64,000 nt of DNA from Sclerotiophoma versabilis (GCA_012274445.1 JAAROD010000026.1:1054001-1118000); one strand, 5' to 3'; positions 21,311 through 31,791 are shown, numbered from the stretch's first letter. Numbers and translations are program-made. The notes: generated from the letters alone by a model not told the origin.

Positions 21311-21354
21311 AGCTAACCGGGGTACTTTTCGGCCGGGGGTACTTCTTGGCCACC
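21311..21354 (+). repeat. Left terminal inverted repeat of the Fot1-like element
   Basis: 44 bp beginning AGCTAACCGGGGTAC and ending CTTGGCCACC; the exact reverse complement of the right terminus. GC-rich, in sharp contrast with the AT-rich interior. Confidence 0.95.
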
Positions 21355-23063
21355 CAAACCAGCCACCATCACCACAATTAAAGCCAAGTTTAGTCAACAA
21401 CCAAGGTTATATTTGCCACTCATTACACATAGCTTGAAGCCCAGCTTTTGCTGCTTCTGCTGCTGCCGCTGCCCCTGCTGCTATTTTATCGTGTGATTTG
21501 CTAGCAGCTTCAGCAGCTTGAGCAGCAGCTCTGTCAATAGCAGCCTTAATCGTCTTAATGTTACTAAAACGCTCATTTTGGTTAACTCGAACTCGCTTTC
21601 TTGTCTGGTTACTCTTGATTTGAGTAAGCTTATATAGCAGCTTCTTGTTCTCTGTTTCAAGCTAAGCTGCCCAAGTATTTACCCTTAAAATAGCCTTCCC
21701 TGCCTTGCTAAGTACTAGCCAGGTACTCTGTAAAAGGGATTCTGACTGAAGTAGCTGCTGGGAAGCTCTATACAGGGCCTGTGAGCTTTAAGGCGTACTA
21801 AAGAGTAGATTTAAAGCCTCTATAGTCTGAGTCTCTTAAGGTAGTGTTATTAGCTAGCTAAGAACTTGAGATAAAAGCAGTACCAGGTCTAGGTTATATA
21901 GACAGAGGCTAGCAGCTCTCCAACCAGCTTGTACTACTCGCTCTAAGAGTCCTTCTTCTCTTGCTTTGTTATAGGATATAACAAACCTCTCCTTCTTAAT
22001 TAGTGTAGCGTTATCTAGGGCAGAGAGGTCTTAGATCTTGTTATAATAGCTTAATTTAAGTACAGAGAAGGGAGCAAGGTCTAGCAGCTGTAGTATATAG
22101 AAGGCATAAGCTAGGAGATAAAGAAGGTGTACCTTATGTTGTTTACAGAGCTATATAAAGTTAATAGGGGTGTAGGAGCTGTAGCTATCTAGGATAAGAA
22201 GCTAATAACAGTCTGTAGATAGTAAAGTATTTAGTAGAAAAATACGCTGTAACTAGTTATATCTAATCTAGTTTAAAGTCTAGCTAGTCTCTAATGTTGT
22301 ATACTGCTAATCTAGTACATCTTCTACTAGAAACTAGGTAGTTTAGAGGTACTAGCCCTTAAAAATAACTAGTGCCTGTAGCTTTTGTCTAGTTACTAAT
22401 ACTGTCTTAATAATAGAGACCTACTTATAGTTCTCTAGAGACTTTATATAAGCCTTCTTCTTTATAGAGCTTACTAGTAACTAGGTGTTTATATATACCT
22501 CTAGTATAAGTCTAGTCTTATCTATATTCTATATATCCTCCTGTTATATACCTAGCTTAATCTATATACGCTTAAATAGCTTAAGAAAGGCTTATATAGT
22601 ATTAGGACTAGCTGCTTAGGCTTGTGTAGCCTTAATATTACAGCTAATAATAGAGCTAATACATAGCTGCTGCGATAGAAACTAAGATATCTACTTAGTA
22701 CTAAGTAGTTTGTAGTCGTTATTTATATATAGGATTTAGGTAGCTATTTCTTGTACGCAGACATAGGTAGGTAGCTAGGCACGTAAGTCCTTATTAAGTA
22801 TCTACAAAGCTATAAAATCCTCCTGTTCTAGAGTTAATTGCTGCTGGTGTTGATAGGCTATTGCGTGGGTTTAGTGACTAGCTAGACGCGCTTGTAGCAA
22901 GGATTAGGGGATGCTATAGGCCTTTGCTGCCTTTCGCTGGCTTGTAAAAACACTAGAAATAAGATCACTAATAGCGCTTTGTATAGCAACTTCACAGGTA
23001 TCTATTTTAAGTATGTGGTGTTGATAGTATAGAGCTTCAAAAACAATGTGGACGCGTATGTTA

Positions 23064-23107
23064 GGTGGCCAAGAAGTACCCCCGGCCGAAAAGTACCCCG
23101 GTTAGCT
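23064..23107 (-). repeat. Right terminal inverted repeat of the Fot1-like element
   Basis: 44 bp, identical to the left terminus when reverse complemented, and followed directly by the TA target copy at 23108-23109. Confidence 0.95.
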
Positions 23108-23160
23108 TACTACTAAGCGCTGTGCAAGGAGGACCATGAAGGAGGAGAAGATTTCTGTAA

Positions 23161-23535
23161 TCAGAGACTGTCGATCCTGACAGGATCGAGCAAGACTTCT
23201 TCAACGCTGTGAAGGCCGTCCAGCTAGGTACTCTACAGCAGGCTGCCAAAGACATCCAGACAATCTTCAAGCTAAAGAAAAGGCCAGGCATCGATGTCCT
23301 TGAGTGCACAAAAGGCTGGCGTTGGTGTAAAACCCTCCCCAATAGACATCTTCCTGACATCTTCATGAAATTGATCAACTAAGACTTCCGTCTAATTAGG
23401 CAAGATTCTTACGGAATCAACTCCCTACAAAAAGCCGCTCAAGTCATCCAATTCTTCCCCTTTCTGACACTAGCACGCGCGCTCCGATCTCTCATCATCC
23501 GTCATAAGAGAGGGCATCGCAACGTATCTCTATAA
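23161..23535 (+). pseudogene. Decayed coding relic beside the transposon
   Basis: One plus-strand frame is open from about 23161 to a TAA at 23380-23382 and continues open for 50 more codons to a second TAA at 23533. The product looks like genuine protein (e.g. EQDFFNAVKAVQLGTLQQAAKD; later YGINSLQKAAQVIQFFPFL), with no ATG at its start. A CAA-to-TAA change would explain the internal stop, and another TAA sits just upstream at 23158. The beginning is missing, and the transposon ends only 53 bp upstream, so insertion may have cut the gene. I do not recognise the family. Confidence 0.55.
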
Positions 23536-23621
23536 AACGATCTTTGCTCGTCGCCTGCTTCAAAGCCTGCGAATGGCTACCACTTTGCGCGAGAATAATG
23601 CGATGGCAGAATCAATAATTT

Positions 23622-24242
23622 CTATTCATTTCTTGCTTTTTCTACCGAGATGCCAGCATCCCCAGGCATTGCCATGCCGTTCAAATCCGCCAATGCAGAC
23701 AAGACGTCTTTCCCTGCCCCGCCCAAGCTCTCCAACACTTGCAGGAGGTTCCTTGTTTTTGGAATCGTATCTTCGTCTTTCCATCTCATCAACAACATGG
23801 CTGGTTTGAGAGCGGTCATGGATTTCTCCTCGATTAGGTAGAGTTGGTGATCTGGCCGAGGCGGCGGGGTCGATGCTGCTTCGAGATCATTTTTGCCCTT
23901 GCTTTGTTCTGCGGCGAGTCGTTCGCGATCAGCTACTGAATAGGCGATTGTGATTTTGAATCCAAGGGGCAGCTCTTCCGTGCATGTTGCCCCGTTTGGG
24001 TGGCTGTGTATGGTGGCTTTGAAGCTCGTATCTACCGACTTCACACTGAATTTAGATAGATTGGATAAAGTGCTTGTCTCTGCCCGGACTGTGGCAGAAG
24101 AGTGCGGCCAGAGGATTTGCGATAGTACTGAGTGATTGTGTAAAATCTCGATAATATCCTCATCGCTAAGGGTATCAGGAACTGGATACTTTTTTTTCTT
24201 GGCGGTTTGGGACGAATAGAGATCTTTCTGCTTGTTAGACAT
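23622..24242 (-). CDS. Unrecognised fungal protein, 206 aa (DUF7053-like?)
   Basis: Continuous minus-strand frame from ATG. A basic N-terminus (KKKKYPVPDTLSDEDIIEILHNHSVL) precedes a mixed alpha/beta region; the segment around SFKATIHSHPNGATCTEELPLGFKITIAYSV looks like successive beta strands, and the C-terminal 90 residues are helical. This layout loosely recalls the fungal lipid-binding-like DUF7053 family, but I cannot confirm it. An open minus-strand stretch at 24277-24507 lies just upstream and ends beside a GTACGT donor-like site, so an upstream exon is possible. Base composition is normal compared with the RIP-hit DNA to its left. Confidence 0.6.
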   Translation of the reverse strand: MSNKQKDLYSSQTAKKKKYPVPDTLSDEDIIEILHNHSVLSQILWPHSSATVRAETSTLSNLSKFSVKSVDTSFKATIHSHPNGATCTEELPLGFKITIAYSVADRERLAAEQSKGKNDLEAASTPPPRPDHQLYLIEEKSMTALKPAMLLMRWKDEDTIPKTRNLLQVLESLGGAGKDVLSALADLNGMAMPGDAGISVEKARNE

Positions 24243-25420
24243 GTCCCGAAGATATAATTATGCTGTGGAAAAAGGCCTACGTACAGGAACCCATCGTAGT
24301 TTTCTCTTCCCTTTGGATGCTTTTACCAGCGGGGCTGCTAGCCTCTAAATAAGCTAGATGGTGTTCGGTTATATGCTCCGATGTAGGCCAAGCAACCCGA
24401 TGCTTAAGTTCGGTCTTGAGGAGAGAAATCCCCCTAAATTGACTTAGATCGCTAAGGAGCTTCGAGAGAACTGCTGCACTGTTGTAGTGTTGATGTGGCA
24501 AATACAATGTTGGCAGGACATAAGCGGCAATTTTGGGGCTTAGGCGTACCCTTCGTCATACGTAGTGTGCCCAGCCCCACACATTAAATACGCCAGCCTA
24601 CTAGCTACTTGTCTTTCTGTTCTTTACAATATCTCAAGCCCCGTATCCCGATCCAACTGGCTGTGTGCTCTTAGATCTGCGCGTTGACGTACGAGTGGCA
24701 GCTTACCATGTAACATTTGCAAATATTGTTGAAGATCAAGTTTACTTTCTTCCACGAGTTGAAGATGAGATAGTATTCAATAAGAAGTACTTTTGTAAAC
24801 AAGTTTTATACCAGCGGTGCCTCAAGAGCACAGACCAAGTAATATTTATAATTTATTCAGCAATCATCAATCTGCTAGTCAGTATGGCTTGTGGTCTTTT
24901 TGATCATTTTATGTAAGCTGAATTTGGTGCCTACAATTTCCCTGAATTATAATTTGCATTATCCAGTCTCATCGTTGATTGAAGTGTTCTACCCACTGTA
25001 CAGTTTACATAGGCTCATCTTGCTTCTTCTTAATGGTGTATGTCGTCATATTTCGCTATTCCAGTGAAAAGCAACCAGCAATTGTTACGAAAACAAGGCT
25101 ACACGGATTGTCAATTCCAGACCGACTTCTTGTCTTCCAGGGAATTAGCTTCCCAACTTCACATATACGGTGTGTATCACATCTCCACTAGAAACACGTT
25201 AATAGCAGAAAAGAGATAGACACCAGAAATGGCGTTATCTGTAAAGGGTACCAATCCAATCGCTAAAACGCACATATCCGCTCCAGCATCAACAGCGCTG
25301 AAGCGCTACACATACTAAACCTTATAGAAAGCCACCCCGTTGTCCTCTTTTTCACAAATCCCCAAGACCAGCCCTCGAGATAAGTCCTCAATGTATCCTG
25401 AGCAAACCCACCCACCACCC
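24243..25420. other. AT-rich intergenic stretch
   Basis: Contains the possible upstream exon noted for the 206-aa protein (24277-24507, minus) and otherwise AT-rich sequence at about 24700-25200 with no frame over 85 codons. No terminal repeats found. Confidence 0.4.
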
Positions 25421-25807
25421 TCAAACCTTCGTCCAAGCCTCGCGCCCCAAACCATACATATGCCCATTGAACAGCATGGGAGGCATAAGCGGCCATCCCA
25501 AGAGGATAGCATAGCCCGGTAGGAAACTGCCACGTTAGCAAATGACTTATACCCACGATGCTATATCGGTTGAAACCGTCCAAACCCATACAATGGAGAG
25601 AAAGACCAGCAGACAACAGCAGACATATAATGAAAACACCGGTACTTACAACGCAGTAGATCTCGCGACCTTGCCGAACATAGCCCGGTACTGCGGTGGG
25701 TACGGCTTTATGCTTGTTGGATTCGGTGAGGAAGCATGGCGTCGCGCGTCGCCGAAGTAGCGCGTGAGGGTGCGGAGGAAGGTGCGGGCTTGTGTCGTGG
25801 AAGGCAT
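25421..25807 (-). CDS. Small single-pass membrane protein, 87 aa, spliced
   Basis: Two exons, 25807-25650 and 25526-25421, separated by a 123-nt intron with a GTAAGT donor and GGCAG acceptor. Splicing joins a basic, mitochondrial-presequence-like N-terminus (MPSTTQARTFLRTLTRYFG...) through YPPQYRAMFGKVARSTAFF to a hydrophobic segment (LPGYAILLGWPLMPPMLF, about 55-72) and a short tail ending NGHMYGLGREAWTKV. The splice restores a frame that neither exon's simple open frame shows. Function unknown; the pattern suggests a small mitochondrial inner-membrane protein, but this is inference. Confidence 0.6.
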
Positions 25808-26960
25808 GTTGCAGGTAGGACGAAGCGATTCAGAGGACTTCTTCGATGGTGGTGGATGCGCGTCTAAGGATTTGTATGGGTGGTTGGAGTAAAGCAACTC
25901 CAATTCTTTGCTTTGCTGTATCGACTCTTCAAGTACATGTGTCAGAATAGGGAATAGGAATAGAGTATTTATACATCTAGCTTCCTCTATGATTACCACA
26001 GCTCATGCGGTGTTATGCGCCCTACCGTAGGGCTATACCCATGGCAAGACTCATATGCGGACACCCCGGCGGCCGCCGATTACAAAACCAGCGTCGTTGA
26101 TGGCATCTCGCCCTACCATACGAACTCTACCTAACCTGTGATCGATAATCTGACATGTACCAACAAGTCAATTACAAAGCCGTGCTGCGGCATCGTGTGA
26201 AGGAAAGATGCCGGATATCGGCTCGGCGTGCCGACGGCTCGGCCAAACGGCGGCAGCGACGGCGACGGCATACAAGTCGGGCAACGACGATATTTTTACA
26301 TTTTGAACAGTAAAATGAGACGACGAGTTATCCTCGGCGAGAGCTGTTTTTCTTTTTCTTTTCTTGAATCGTAGCGATGAGTGGGGTTGAGCTTGCTGGA
26401 CGTCTAGAGGGCTGGTCTTGTTTCGCTAATTGACGTTGACAATCGGGGCTGCAGGTAAGTGTCTTAGTTAATCTAATGTCTGTTGTGGCATATAAGAGAA
26501 TCCATCACGACCGGCATTCCTCTTTCTCTTTCTTCCTTTCCTTCTCTCGCTTTAATTCTAGTTAAGTAGGTTAATAATCTGTTCAATTTATAATCAGAGT
26601 TGACTACTTACCTTTCTCTAAGAAAGGGATTTTATTCCCTAGAGATAAGATTTTAACTTCTAAAGAAGCAGTTGTTTTATTTTTAGAAGAGGTTTCTTTT
26701 CTAATCACGCTAAGAGCAGCTACTAGAGACTGTATAGTCTCTAGATCTTTTTCTATTCGGATAATATAAGTAGCTTTTATAGTGTTATATTTAACCTTAT
26801 TAATTAGGTTTATCTTTAGAATCTTAACTTAACCTTTAAGCTAGACAGTCTACTCTATACTACTTATTATTACTCTTTATTGTTATAGTAATTTACTAGC
26901 TAATAATATAACTCTCTTATAGACCTGTCTGTACTAGTGCTTATAAGCTTTGCTTAAAGT
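25808..26960. other. RIP-like AT-rich DNA, repeat remnant
   Basis: From about 26460 to 26990 the sequence is dominated by TA, TAG and TAA, typical of RIP-mutated repeats. Around 26480-26560 a TATAAG followed by long CT tracts resembles the U3/R part of a fungal LTR, but I could not pair it with a second LTR or a primer-binding site. Confidence 0.4.
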
Positions 26961-26966
26961 ACAACT

Positions 26967-27488
26967 CCAATAGCTATATGCCTAACAGCGATAGACTCCA
27001 CTCAACCTCACACTCAACTCGATCTCACGTTCAACTACATTTCAGCAACACGCCGTTACCACTATGACCTCGCAATCCACCCCCATGCCAGCACTTGTGC
27101 CTGGCCTTCTGCTTGTCAACGAGAACTTCATTACCACCCGCAAGGTCACTTCAGCTTCGACTCTCGTCCTGCTGATGCCGAGGGCACCAACGTAAGTTTA
27201 TAGACATGCATCCGTTTCGGAGGGAGCTAACGATTACAGCACTTTCCCGTACTGACACTCCACCTCGTCGACGCTCGCAGCCTGGGTAGCATGCACCTGT
27301 TGAGCGACTTCGTCTGTTTCTGGCTCGGCGCACACTACACGTACCTGAGGCAGCACTTCAACAACGGTTGCAACATGGCCACGTGTCTGGTCGAGAACAT
27401 GATAGCGTTCCGTGCTGGCGCTCTTGAGGACCCCAGCCTCGTCTACTACTGCCGTGCCAACTCGAACATCCAGCGCGTCCAACGATAG
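26967..27488 (+). pseudogene. Intron-bearing coding relic, family unknown
   Basis: A plus-strand frame is open from about 26967 to 27191 with no ATG. It joins cleanly through a 48-nt intron (27192-27239, GTAAGT...ACAG) to an 83-codon frame ending with TAG at 27486-27488. The joined text reads like protein, for example RRYHYDLAIHPHA, HFSFDSRPADAEGTN and HFPVLTLHLVDARSLGSM. The conserved splice site argues that this was a real gene; the missing start and abrupt junction with RIP-like DNA at 27490 argue that it is a fragment. I do not recognise the family. Confidence 0.45.
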
Positions 27489-28368
27489 ATAATATCGTAT
27501 CGTATAGCCAAAACTGGCTACTTATCATCTGATGTCTAGTGTTGTTATCAACTGATCACATCCAAAATGCCTAATTACGTACAATAGGCTGTAGTACAGC
27601 AGTAAATTACTATAAATAGCTTAGCGTGTAGCTTTAGAGTGAATTAAAGTTATAGGAAACTACTTCTGCAGCCTAAAGGGAAGGGCTATATAGGCAAATT
27701 TACTTACTAGCTTCCTTACTAGCTACTTAATGCCCAGCTATCCTGCATATTGCTAATAGGTAGAAATACTCTAGATCTAACGCTGGGAGCCTAAAGGACT
27801 TTCTAACCAGAGATGCTTATACATACAGTAGAGCTTAGCATAGAGACCTTTACTACGTCTACTAAGTAGAAGGGCTAGTAGCCTATACCGTGCAGCAGTG
27901 AATGCGTTATACTAGGGCCAACTTACCTTAAAAAGCTCTAGATTTACTCTTCTTTGTTAGGTGTCTAGTGTATCCTAGCAATAGGTGTGTGTGCAGAGGT
28001 ATAGAGGGCGTTAATTAATCGCGCGGCTGCTTATTGTAGGTAGACGTTATAGGCATATAGGCGTTGTGGTATTATAGTATAGGTAGAATCAAGTTACCTG
28101 CTGTTAAAGAAGGCTAGTAGTATGCTAAGACCTGCAAGCAAGGCCTTTGTAGCTAATTACAGAGCTCTGTTAGGCCTAGCTGCAGGAGCTCCTGCGTTTA
28201 CGTGATATGTATAAGATCACGTGTTTATTACAGTACTACAATTAGACTTACAACTATCGATCACATACGGTATCGCATGGCCTAACCACTATCGATCGAT
28301 CGAACACGTGACGATGAGTGAGTAGTAGTATCGACGATAGTATCGATCGTTGGACACGCTGCGAACAT
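27489..28368. other. RIP-like AT-rich insertion between two coding relics
   Basis: About 880 bp rich in CTA/TAG/TAA with no open frame. Near its right end is a hairpin (28200-28222: arms ACGTGAT/ATCACGT, 9-nt loop). Repeated ATCGATC motifs flank 28256-28350. No clear terminal inverted repeats, so the element type is unknown. Confidence 0.45.
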
Positions 28369-28388
28369 CCCCCCCCCCCCCCCCCCCC
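28369..28388 (+). repeat. Homopolymer run of 20 C
   Basis: Twenty consecutive C, then ACCCCACC. It sits exactly at the left border of the second coding island. Length in the assembly may be unreliable. Confidence 0.9.
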
Positions 28389-28390
28389 AC

Positions 28391-28814
28391 CCCACCAAAG
28401 ACGGCATTGGTCCTCTCCGACCTCGACCTGGATCACTTCAAAGGCGCCATGCGTGGACAGTTCCCGATGATGGGGTCCGGCCTAACTTGGTCGCAGGTCA
28501 CTTTCTTCCGTGGTGTACGCATGGTGTAGGAGACGGAAATGATCGAGCTCCGCATTCACCTTCACGATTACACCTCTGACAACGCCGAGCTCCACGGGCA
28601 TGTGCACTTGCTAATGGGCTTGATTGTGACCTTCTCCAACAACGTTCCCGGTGACATCAAGGTCAAGCTTGTGTTTGTTGTGCGTCGGGGCAGTAACACC
28701 AACGTCGCCTCTCTCATCACCCTGACTGCCGCCGAGTTCACCACTGGCATGGGAGAGTTTCCGGCGATGATGAGCTGTGGTAAACCCCGAGCAACCGCCA
28801 GTCTGAGGTCGTGA
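28391..28814 (+). pseudogene. Coding relic with a RIP-type stop, family unknown
   Basis: One plus-strand frame runs from the C-run to TGA at 28812-28814, interrupted only by TAG at 28527-28529 (GVRMV-stop-ETEMIEL), where CAG would restore the frame. It reads like protein: LSDLDLDHFKGAMRG, then ELHGHVHLLMGLIVTF and GDIKVKLVFVVRRGSNTN. It may be the 3' half of the same gene whose 5' part is at 26967-27488, separated by the AT-rich insertion; this is inference from order and strand only. No family recognised. Confidence 0.45.
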
Positions 28815-29272
28815 ATCGTTGCCCCAACACCACGTACCACTCTCCAAGCTCACGCCTTGAGGTCACGGTGAATATGGAGTAGTCGCGGTGTGACAGTGTC
28901 ACCTGACAGTGATGCCACGGAAGCCAGGCCGGTAAGCAGAGCGATTTGGAGTAGCTGGATATGACTGGGGTTTTTGGGAGGATTGCCTTGATTGCACCAA
29001 AAAGTTAGAGGCTCTAGGTACGGCTGTGTTCTAACCGTAGACTGGCTGAGGTAGCCGTATATATACCTATAGATGTTTAATTGCTAGTTCTCTAGCGATT
29101 AGTCTATTGTCACCCCTTTGAATATAAGCTATACCCTCTCATCCCTACCTTCCCTTGTGGTTGTGCAACCTAATCCTTACAACTTTCTCTAGGTATTTTA
29201 TATATAATAAGGTGCAATTGTGTAGAGAATATAGGGGTTTTATTGAGTTTACTTTTCCTAGCATTAACACCC
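28815..29272. other. AT-rich intergenic stretch
   Basis: No gene seen. From about 29040 the sequence is RIP-like again (TATATA, TAGTTCTCTAG), ending just before the stop codon of the peroxidase gene. Confidence 0.4.
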
Positions 29273-30309
29273 TCAATGCCTAGGCGCGAAAATGGGCATC
29301 CCCTTCAACTCTCTCTTCACGTTCGTAGCACTAGGCAGCGCATTCGTGCAGTCAATAAGCCCTTTTTTCCCATCACTACCAAACTGCTCCATCCTCGCCA
29401 TTGCATCCGCGAATTTCCCATTCCACTTCCCCGCGTTGCCAACAAAGCCCTTGAACTCTTTGCCGACGGTCGCATGGGCGGCCAGCTTGGCATCGCTCGG
29501 CAGCACCAGCACGCCCTTGGGCGGAGCGGTGGTCTCGGCGTAGTACTTGACGTCCCAGACGCCGGGGGTGGAGTCTTGCGACGCGCCGATGTTGGCGGAC
29601 GACTCGTCGAAGTGGAATTGGTTGCTTGTTGAGTGGGCGCCGAGCAGAGCGGCGAGGTCGACGGCGTCGAACCCTTTATCCTGGAAGAGCTTGTACAGGC
29701 TGTCTGCGGGCGCATGGACATCTGGGAGAAGACCCGGCGGTGCCCGCGTAGTCGAGTCAGTGCGGCCTACGTATGTCTGCACGCGTGGGCCGCCCGGGCA
29801 TGTCACGATAGCGTGTGAGCCGGCGAAGACTAGAATGCGTCAGGGGTGAAGGAAGTGTTTGGAGTGCAAAACTGAACGTACCGACTACGTCTGCGACGCT
29901 GACTTTGTATGAGTCTGCGACGGATTTGAGGTATGTGCCAATACCGCGCAGGCCGTTGTTTTCGGGTAGATCAAGTTCGCCGGCGAGAATCAGACTGCCG
30001 TCGCAGCCACCTTTCGCACCTTGTGCCTTGTTCCACGCTGGTGATCGTTAGTACGGGGGGAAATGGTGTGGAGGAGAAAGATGAACCTCCACAGTCATGA
30101 AACACTGCTCGAATAGCTGCACGGGCATCCGGATTGCACTGCCCGTTTGTCAAGAACTTCTGCGTCAGGTCCTTAGAGATCTGAGTCCACACAGCCGGGC
30201 ACGCATTGCCCCCGTCCTTGCGAGCAAAGAGCTGTGAGATATCTGGAGAGTTTGGCAGGGAGATGGCTGCAGCGGATGACGCCAACACGAGGAGGTTCAT
30301 AAAGTGCAT
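29273..30309 (-). CDS. Secreted class II (fungal) heme peroxidase, 311 aa
   Basis: Extracellular H2O2-dependent oxidase of the lignin/manganese/generic peroxidase class. Exons 30309-30087, 30037-29882 and 29829-29273; introns of 49 and 52 nt; the joined frame is clean. A signal peptide covers about 1-17 (MHFMNLLVLASSAAAIS). The distal heme motif RAAIRAVFHDC places Arg67 and His71, with Asp72 and GGCDGS as calcium ligands. The proximal motif LAALLGAHS places the heme-ligand His at about 192, followed by STSNQFHFDES. All key residues are present, so it is probably active. I do not see an obvious manganese site or the surface Trp of lignin peroxidases, so a generic (low-redox) type is likeliest. 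It borders the RIP-affected island but its own composition is normal. Confidence 0.9.
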
Positions 30310-31791
30310 GATGTATTGATACGGCTTTGGCTTGTGATGTAACAGGCGAAGTGCTTTCTGTATCTGTACAAGAAGCAGTGGACGGAGCTGGTGAGATGAG
30401 GATGGACAAGACATATCGGCCACCTTATGTGCTTTCTGCCTAAGTGCCATATTGCTCCAGACTCGACAACTCCATCGGAACGTCCGAGAATTCCATCGAG
30501 CAAGGCTCCTAGATGGTGCACAAGCAACTCGCTCTGCCCTTCAGCTTGCGCCTCCTGTACTTCTACAAGCAACGCGTGCAAGGCGAGGCGTAAAGCTTGG
30601 CTGGCTTAATGGCGCCCAGCTTGTGAACAGGACTAATCGAATGGTTACCATGTGGGGTGCCTGACCCAGGGAGTGGTAGCGAGTGTTGCCAAGCGAGAAG
30701 CCCTGTCTTCGTCGTTTTCGCATATCTCGCCATGCAGTACAGCTAAGAGCTCTTGGCAAGGTAAGCCTTCAATAGTGTGCCGCAGTTGGTAAGACTCAGC
30801 CAGCAGGCATACGCGACAGCGAAGTTCAACAACCATTGTCTTCACAGTAAAACATTGCGTGTAGAACTGAGAACTGCAGCATGCCATGACGAGTGAAGCT
30901 GGTTGGCGGGCTCCAAGGGGTAAAGTACTGGCCTAGCATCGAGCCTGGAAGACAGAGGTCGGTCAAGAAAGGTCGAATGCTGGTATGGTGCAGCATCCGT
31001 AATGGTCGACCTGGTATACGGTTCCCCACAACGTGTGTACCGATCTGAGCTGGTGTCAGGCAGCCTTGTGCGAACATGGGAAAGCAGAGAGCTCTGATCA
31101 GCCCAAATAGGCCGCTCGAAAGTGCAGGAAGGGTTTGGCAAGCGGGATGTGATGTGATGTTGTGGCACATGACCTAAATCGGGTATAAGCGAGGGCGGGC
31201 GTCCACGAGGCTGGAAGCGAGGCCAGAACGGGAGTGTTGGAGTTGGCCCAGAGCTGAGCAATGTGGTTGGGACGATTGGTCAGGACTAACTCCAGCAGTA
31301 CCCAGACTGACTCGCCTTGGACCGCAGCTGTAGCGAAAGTTACGCAGCGGAAGCATTGCGTGCTATTCTGAGGATGCATCCGGCCTGCAATGGGATTTAT
31401 TAGCGAAGCGGCGCAATTTGCATATTCACATGAGCAGTAAAGCCACAATGCAGTTAAGGAGCTCACGCAGACCGGATTTGAAGTCGCCAATCTCCAAAAA
31501 TAGCGTGCTGCTTGGTTCAAGTACTGGTACCGGTAGGAAGCCACAGCTAGTCGATGCTCACGATACGAAAGGCACAAAGGAAGGTAGTTGGTGAAGAGTA
31601 GCTTGGTACCCTACGGCACCCCGCCTTCTCTGTATTGCTGGCAAAGTTCGTAATCGGTAGATAAGGCTTTCTTTCGACAAGGTTGAGCGTGTCAACGCAC
31701 GATGGACCATTCTTCGAAGACGAAGAGCGAGCGGTATTGCGCGGGGAAGGGGCATGATAGACATGATTGGCGAGTCGCAGCCATGTCTTCA
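30310..31791. other. Intergenic between peroxidase and thioesterase
   Basis: Overlapping minus-strand frames of 80-159 codons at 30645-31577 share no motif and lack clean starts; I treat them as chance. The part next to 30310 should hold the peroxidase promoter. Confidence 0.45.

Larger units (their letters stand above)
21311..23107 (-). mobile_element. Dead Fot1/pogo-type DNA transposon, 1797 bp
   Basis: Bounded by perfect 44-bp terminal inverted repeats (21311-21354 and 23064-23107) and a TA dinucleotide on each side (21309-21310 and 23108-23109), the target duplication of Tc1/mariner-class elements. Fot1 of Fusarium also has 44-bp repeats and a length near 1.9 kb. The interior holds no frame over 60 codons and is AT-rich with abundant TpA. 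On the minus strand around 22230-21830, a degraded match to a pogo/Fot1 DDE transposase can still be followed by eye: a block that once read like 'LDGHGSH...LLFLPAHTSHVLQPLD' now interrupted by TAA/TAG codons, then a tail rich in KKERF and YNKAREEGL. Stops of C-to-T type indicate inactivation by RIP. No transposase is encoded today. Confidence 0.9.

Noticed and set aside
26460..26600. LTR-like TATAAG plus CT tracts
   Set aside because: No matching second copy, no primer-binding site and no TG...CA ends could be found, so it is not called as an LTR.
30645..31577. Overlapping minus-strand frames of 80-159 codons
   Set aside because: Mutually overlapping in different frames, without starts in good context, domains or splice-joined continuation.
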